The position numbers were made by a program, and so were the translations under genes. Positions 61,267-64,000 of a stretch of DNA of 64,000 nt are shown piece after piece. The notes beneath the pieces are model-generated. The model saw nothing but the letters and a program-made list of their open reading frames with translations, had not been told where the DNA came from and did not search any database. This DNA is from Clostridiales bacterium (GTDB lineage: Bacteria; Bacillota; Clostridia; Saccharofermentanales; Saccharofermentanaceae), in NCBI GenBank assembly GCA_017551865.1, contig JAFZKB010000023.1, positions 1 through 64,000 on the forward strand, in the 5' to 3' direction. Positions within the stretch are counted from its first letter, which is position 1. Every line of letters starts with the position of its first letter.

Positions 61267-63450
61267 ATGTTACATTTTAAGAAAGCATGTTGTACGCTAA
61301 TGGCAGGCGTACTCACCATTTCGGTATTTGCCGCATCCGGCTGCCGGAAAAAAGAAAACACAGAAAGCTCCGGTATGGATACGAATATCCAGACCTCGGA
61401 GAGCTCAGAGAATACAGTCGCTTCCTTATCTACGGATACAACAGAGACCGTATATCAGAATCCTGCCGCCTCTTCGGAAACAGAGGCAAAAAAGCTGGCA
61501 CAGGAGCTCGGACTTCCTACAGAAGATCTGCATGGGAAGTATGACTTTTTCCTGAAGTTTGCAGATGCGATCATCCACAATCCGGGCCTCATCGAGTACA
61601 GAGGATTCGTCGTGAATCTTTTCCCGATCGTGGCGGATCATATTGAAGAGAAAGATGAAGAGTTCTTCTTAAGCAAGCTGAGAGAACTGCGGTTCGAAGA
61701 TGCTTACTTAGCCGAGAACGCCGGTGAGTTCCGCTCCTGGGGCAACGAGATCCGTATTTTCGGAGACGGTGTCCTCTATGAGACGGAAGCGACATATGAG
61801 ACCGTCATGCACGAACTGACGCACTTCGTCGATGCTTTCATCGATGGAGAGTGGGAAGGAAACATGGCTCTCGTAGATGGTCATCTGGCATACCGTGAGG
61901 ATCTTTCCGAAGAGCAGTGGATAAATGCGGACGAATACCTTACGGCCAGCTTCATCGTGGAAGGCGGTGCCGAACTTTATACCGGGAAATACTTTACGAA
62001 GTGCCCGATGACTTACCCCTGCCCGCACAATTTTCTTACCGGCTTTGAGTGGATCTACGGATCCGATGCGCTGGATGAGCTTTTCTTCAGCGAAAACTCT
62101 ACCGAGCTCTTTATCGGCTACATGAAAGACGCCGGTTATACCGACGAACAGATCGTGAATGTGATCAATTCTTTCAACCATTACACCTATTCATATGTGG
62201 AAGCGCCAAAGGAACTTGTGCGCATGGAAGATGTGCTGATCGATCTTTATGAGCACGAGAAAAACACGGACTGGAAAGAGGATAAGATCTTCTGCAAGAT
62301 CCTGACGCAGATCAATCAGGGTCTCTTTGAGGACGTTCCGCTGAAGCATAAGGAAGTCAACGATATCCTCATGACATATTGCGAGCTGCAGGACTTTTCA
62401 AGCAGCATCATCGATCAGATCGATCAGGGCACGAACCCGGGTCTTCTGGGCACTTTCAAGGTCATGATCCTGGACGATAAGCCGTATCTGACGGTCGATC
62501 TTCTTCGCACCGATGAGGTCGAGAAGGACCGTTCGGCCGCACTCCTGGTCGAGTACGATTTTGATACCGGAAAAGTACTCTCCTACGACTACTATGTGCA
62601 CGTCTATCCGAAGGTGCTTCCGGAGCCTCTTCCTGATGGAAAAGATCTGTCCGAGCGTCTGGATTCCTTTATTCACGACAGTTCACCGCTTCACAATCAG
62701 AAACCGTATTCCGAAACCGGTGATATGAAGGAACTCTATGCGCGGGCAGCAGAGCTCGGAAACAAATACGGCGTTTACATCCGACTGGGCGACGATCTTC
62801 CGCCTTATGCCGAAGCGTATGTGTTTGATATGGGCAGTGAATTTGAAGTGGATAATAAAAAAATCAACGATATGCTCGATCTTGCGGAGAAGGTATTAAG
62901 CCGGTTCCCGGAAGGATACTTCGACCAGTTCAACTACGGCTATTACAAGGGTTTCGAGATCTGTATCTTTAAGTGGCCATTGTATTACAATCTGAATCTT
63001 TTCTCTATGGAAGACGGGTATATCATGAGCTACTCGATGGACTGCGTCTGCACAGAGGATCCGGTCGAGCAGGAGCGCGGCCTGATCCAGGCGATCTTCG
63101 ACGCGACCGATCTCAAGCTTCGAAACTACTTCGAGAACATGAGCGATCCGATGTTCTCCGAGAGCATCTGGAATTCGAAGAATCCGGCTACCTTCTACTA
63201 CACCGGCTACCTCTCTGACGAGGTCGTCTCGGAACAATATGCCACCTTCAGCGATTACGTCGTTTCGAAGGAAGCCCTGCATAGCGGCAGGAAGGACAGG
63301 ATCCTCCTGATGGAAGCCCTTTTCGGTGCGGAGAAGATCCCGGATCCGTGTAAGGAAAAGGCAAGATTCTACTGCCAGTGCATCCGTGAAGCATTCGACG
63401 ATTCCACCTGGCCGGAGAAGACTTCCTGGGAAGAAACCCTGGACGCATAA
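61267..63450 (+). CDS. lipoprotein with HExxH metalloprotease-like domain, full-length
   Basis: 727 residues with the lipobox AASGC (Cys26) and a linker to about residue 70. The zinc motif HELTH lies at 182-186, and the EGGAE stretch with likely third-ligand glutamates lies at 232-236. This spacing and order fit gluzincin-type zinc peptidases. Anchors FLTGFEWIYGSDALDELFFS and VRMEDVLIDLYE are shared with the shortened copy at 6932. The C-terminal 270 residues after VLPEPLPDG (GKDLSERLDSFIHD, YGVYIRLGDDLPPYAEAYVF) form an extra domain lost in the paralogue. The family is not one I can name. Extracellular proteolysis is inferred, not shown. GGAG lies nine bases before the ATG. Confidence 0.75.
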   Translation: MLHFKKACCTLMAGVLTISVFAASGCRKKENTESSGMDTNIQTSESSENTVASLSTDTTETVYQNPAASSETEAKKLAQELGLPTEDLHGKYDFFLKFADAIIHNPGLIEYRGFVVNLFPIVADHIEEKDEEFFLSKLRELRFEDAYLAENAGEFRSWGNEIRIFGDGVLYETEATYETVMHELTHFVDAFIDGEWEGNMALVDGHLAYREDLSEEQWINADEYLTASFIVEGGAELYTGKYFTKCPMTYPCPHNFLTGFEWIYGSDALDELFFSENSTELFIGYMKDAGYTDEQIVNVINSFNHYTYSYVEAPKELVRMEDVLIDLYEHEKNTDWKEDKIFCKILTQINQGLFEDVPLKHKEVNDILMTYCELQDFSSSIIDQIDQGTNPGLLGTFKVMILDDKPYLTVDLLRTDEVEKDRSAALLVEYDFDTGKVLSYDYYVHVYPKVLPEPLPDGKDLSERLDSFIHDSSPLHNQKPYSETGDMKELYARAAELGNKYGVYIRLGDDLPPYAEAYVFDMGSEFEVDNKKINDMLDLAEKVLSRFPEGYFDQFNYGYYKGFEICIFKWPLYYNLNLFSMEDGYIMSYSMDCVCTEDPVEQERGLIQAIFDATDLKLRNYFENMSDPMFSESIWNSKNPATFYYTGYLSDEVVSEQYATFSDYVVSKEALHSGRKDRILLMEALFGAEKIPDPCKEKARFYCQCIREAFDDSTWPEKTSWEETLDA

Positions 63451-63630
63451 AAGAAAGGAGGAGATCCAGCAAAAATCAGATTGACCTTCGCACTGAAAAG
63501 GATATATAATGCAACCGCATAAATATTTGACATATTATTCTTTTCACAGTCTTTCTCATCCGGAAAAATACCTATCCGTCAGCATTGCTTGCGCGAACAT
63601 AGTTCCGCGTGGAATTTAAGGTGGACCAGT

Positions 63631-64000
63631 ATGAATAAAATGGATCTTTCGTATAAGACGATCGCAAAGGAAAAAGGTCTTTCTCTTTTCGACATGAAGG
63701 ATATGGAAAAGGCCGTCGAATGCAATATCGACGCCTTCACCGGATACCGGCTGTACGATGTTCTTTTCAAAGAGCATAACACCCCGGAAGTCATGAGGAA
63801 GCTCTGGATCTCCTCCCTCAAAACGCTCTCTGACGCGGCCATGATCGTCGTGGACAGTGAGAACATAAACGGTATGGCATTCTTTCTGCCGCCGGGATAT
63901 AAGGGTATGCCGATCATGCCCTACCTTCGTTCCGGCGGCCTGAAGATGCCGTTATCGACTCTATACCCGCAGGCCCGTTATGAGAGTTTCTGTATGCAGA
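63631..64000 (+). CDS. GNAT-like acetyltransferase, N-terminal part
   Basis: The gene starts after AAGGTGG and continues past the right edge; 123 codons are visible. It begins MNKMDLSYKTIAKEKGLSLF and then shows MEKAVECNIDAFTGYRLYDVLF, TPEVMRKLWISSLKTLSDAAMIVVDSENINGMAFFLPPGYKG and MPIMPYLRSGGLKMP. The strand ending GMAFFLPPG is typical of clostridial GNAT proteins that have the acetyl-CoA site further downstream, so the motif itself is not visible. The 180 bases before it show no gene. Confidence 0.65.
   Translation, partial: MNKMDLSYKTIAKEKGLSLFDMKDMEKAVECNIDAFTGYRLYDVLFKEHNTPEVMRKLWISSLKTLSDAAMIVVDSENINGMAFFLPPGYKGMPIMPYLRSGGLKMPLSTLYPQARYESFCMQ

Overview
This 64 kb window looks like chromosome of a Gram-positive, clostridial-type bacterium (Firmicutes, probably a gut or rumen relative of the Oscillospiraceae/Saccharofermentans group; the lineage is inferred, not shown). 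The signs are strong GGAGG ribosome binding sites, many short-signal lipoproteins with Ser/Thr/Glu-rich linkers, XRE and BlaI/M56 regulators, WYL regulators and DUF6273-type surface lipoproteins. There are no rRNA genes, complete tRNAs, CRISPR arrays, insertion sequences or phage genes. Genes lie on both strands in short units, many with 4-base ATGA overlaps.

Layout. 0-6.7 kb: partial methyltransferase, membrane proteins, a GNAT/XRE pair, a YD-repeat lipoprotein and a HipA/HipB-like pair with twin operator palindromes. 6.9-12 kb: a lipoprotein that is a shortened copy of the metalloprotease-like lipoprotein at 61.3 kb, an XRE/TPR regulator and the first of five large lipoproteins that join a beta-rich N-terminal half to a solute-binding half. 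12-19 kb: a secreted beta-helix protein followed by a 36-residue peptide, then a BlaI/BlaR-like repressor and sensor-protease unit that leads into the second large lipoprotein. 19-26.7 kb: zinc-ribbon membrane protein, GNAT, DUF6273 lipoproteins and a heparinase II/III-like secreted enzyme. 26.7-32.8 kb: an RNA-repair locus of RtcB ligase, slipin, a tRNA-like element in the leader and two WYL proteins divergent from a cytosolic gene over a perfect operator palindrome. 32.9-36.1 kb: two lipoproteins, one with leucine-rich repeats. 36.1-38.6 kb: LuxE-LuxC pair without luciferase. 38.7-41.2 kb: two tandem paralogous 406-residue proteins of unknown type with a hydrophobic centre. 41.4-43 kb: TcdA and LarE. 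43-52.5 kb: two more large lipoproteins, a DUF6273/FN3 secreted protein, a NUDIX-aminoglycoside phosphotransferase fusion with a GNAT, and a histidine phosphatase. 52.5-58.3 kb: a five-gene overlapping operon (small secreted protein, two FtsX/MacB-type permeases, ABC ATPase, large lipoprotein). 58.3-64 kb: anchored surface proteins, the intact metalloprotease-like lipoprotein and a partial acetyltransferase-like gene.

The common theme is the cell surface: 13 lipoproteins and at least 3 other exported proteins. The most promising candidates for undescribed systems are the secreted protein/FtsX/ATPase/lipoprotein operon (52.6-58.3 kb), the RtcB-slipin locus with a tRNA-like RNA (26.8-32 kb), the BlaIR-like unit coupled to a solute-binding-like lipoprotein (14.4-19 kb), and the tandem 406-residue proteins (38.7-41.2 kb).
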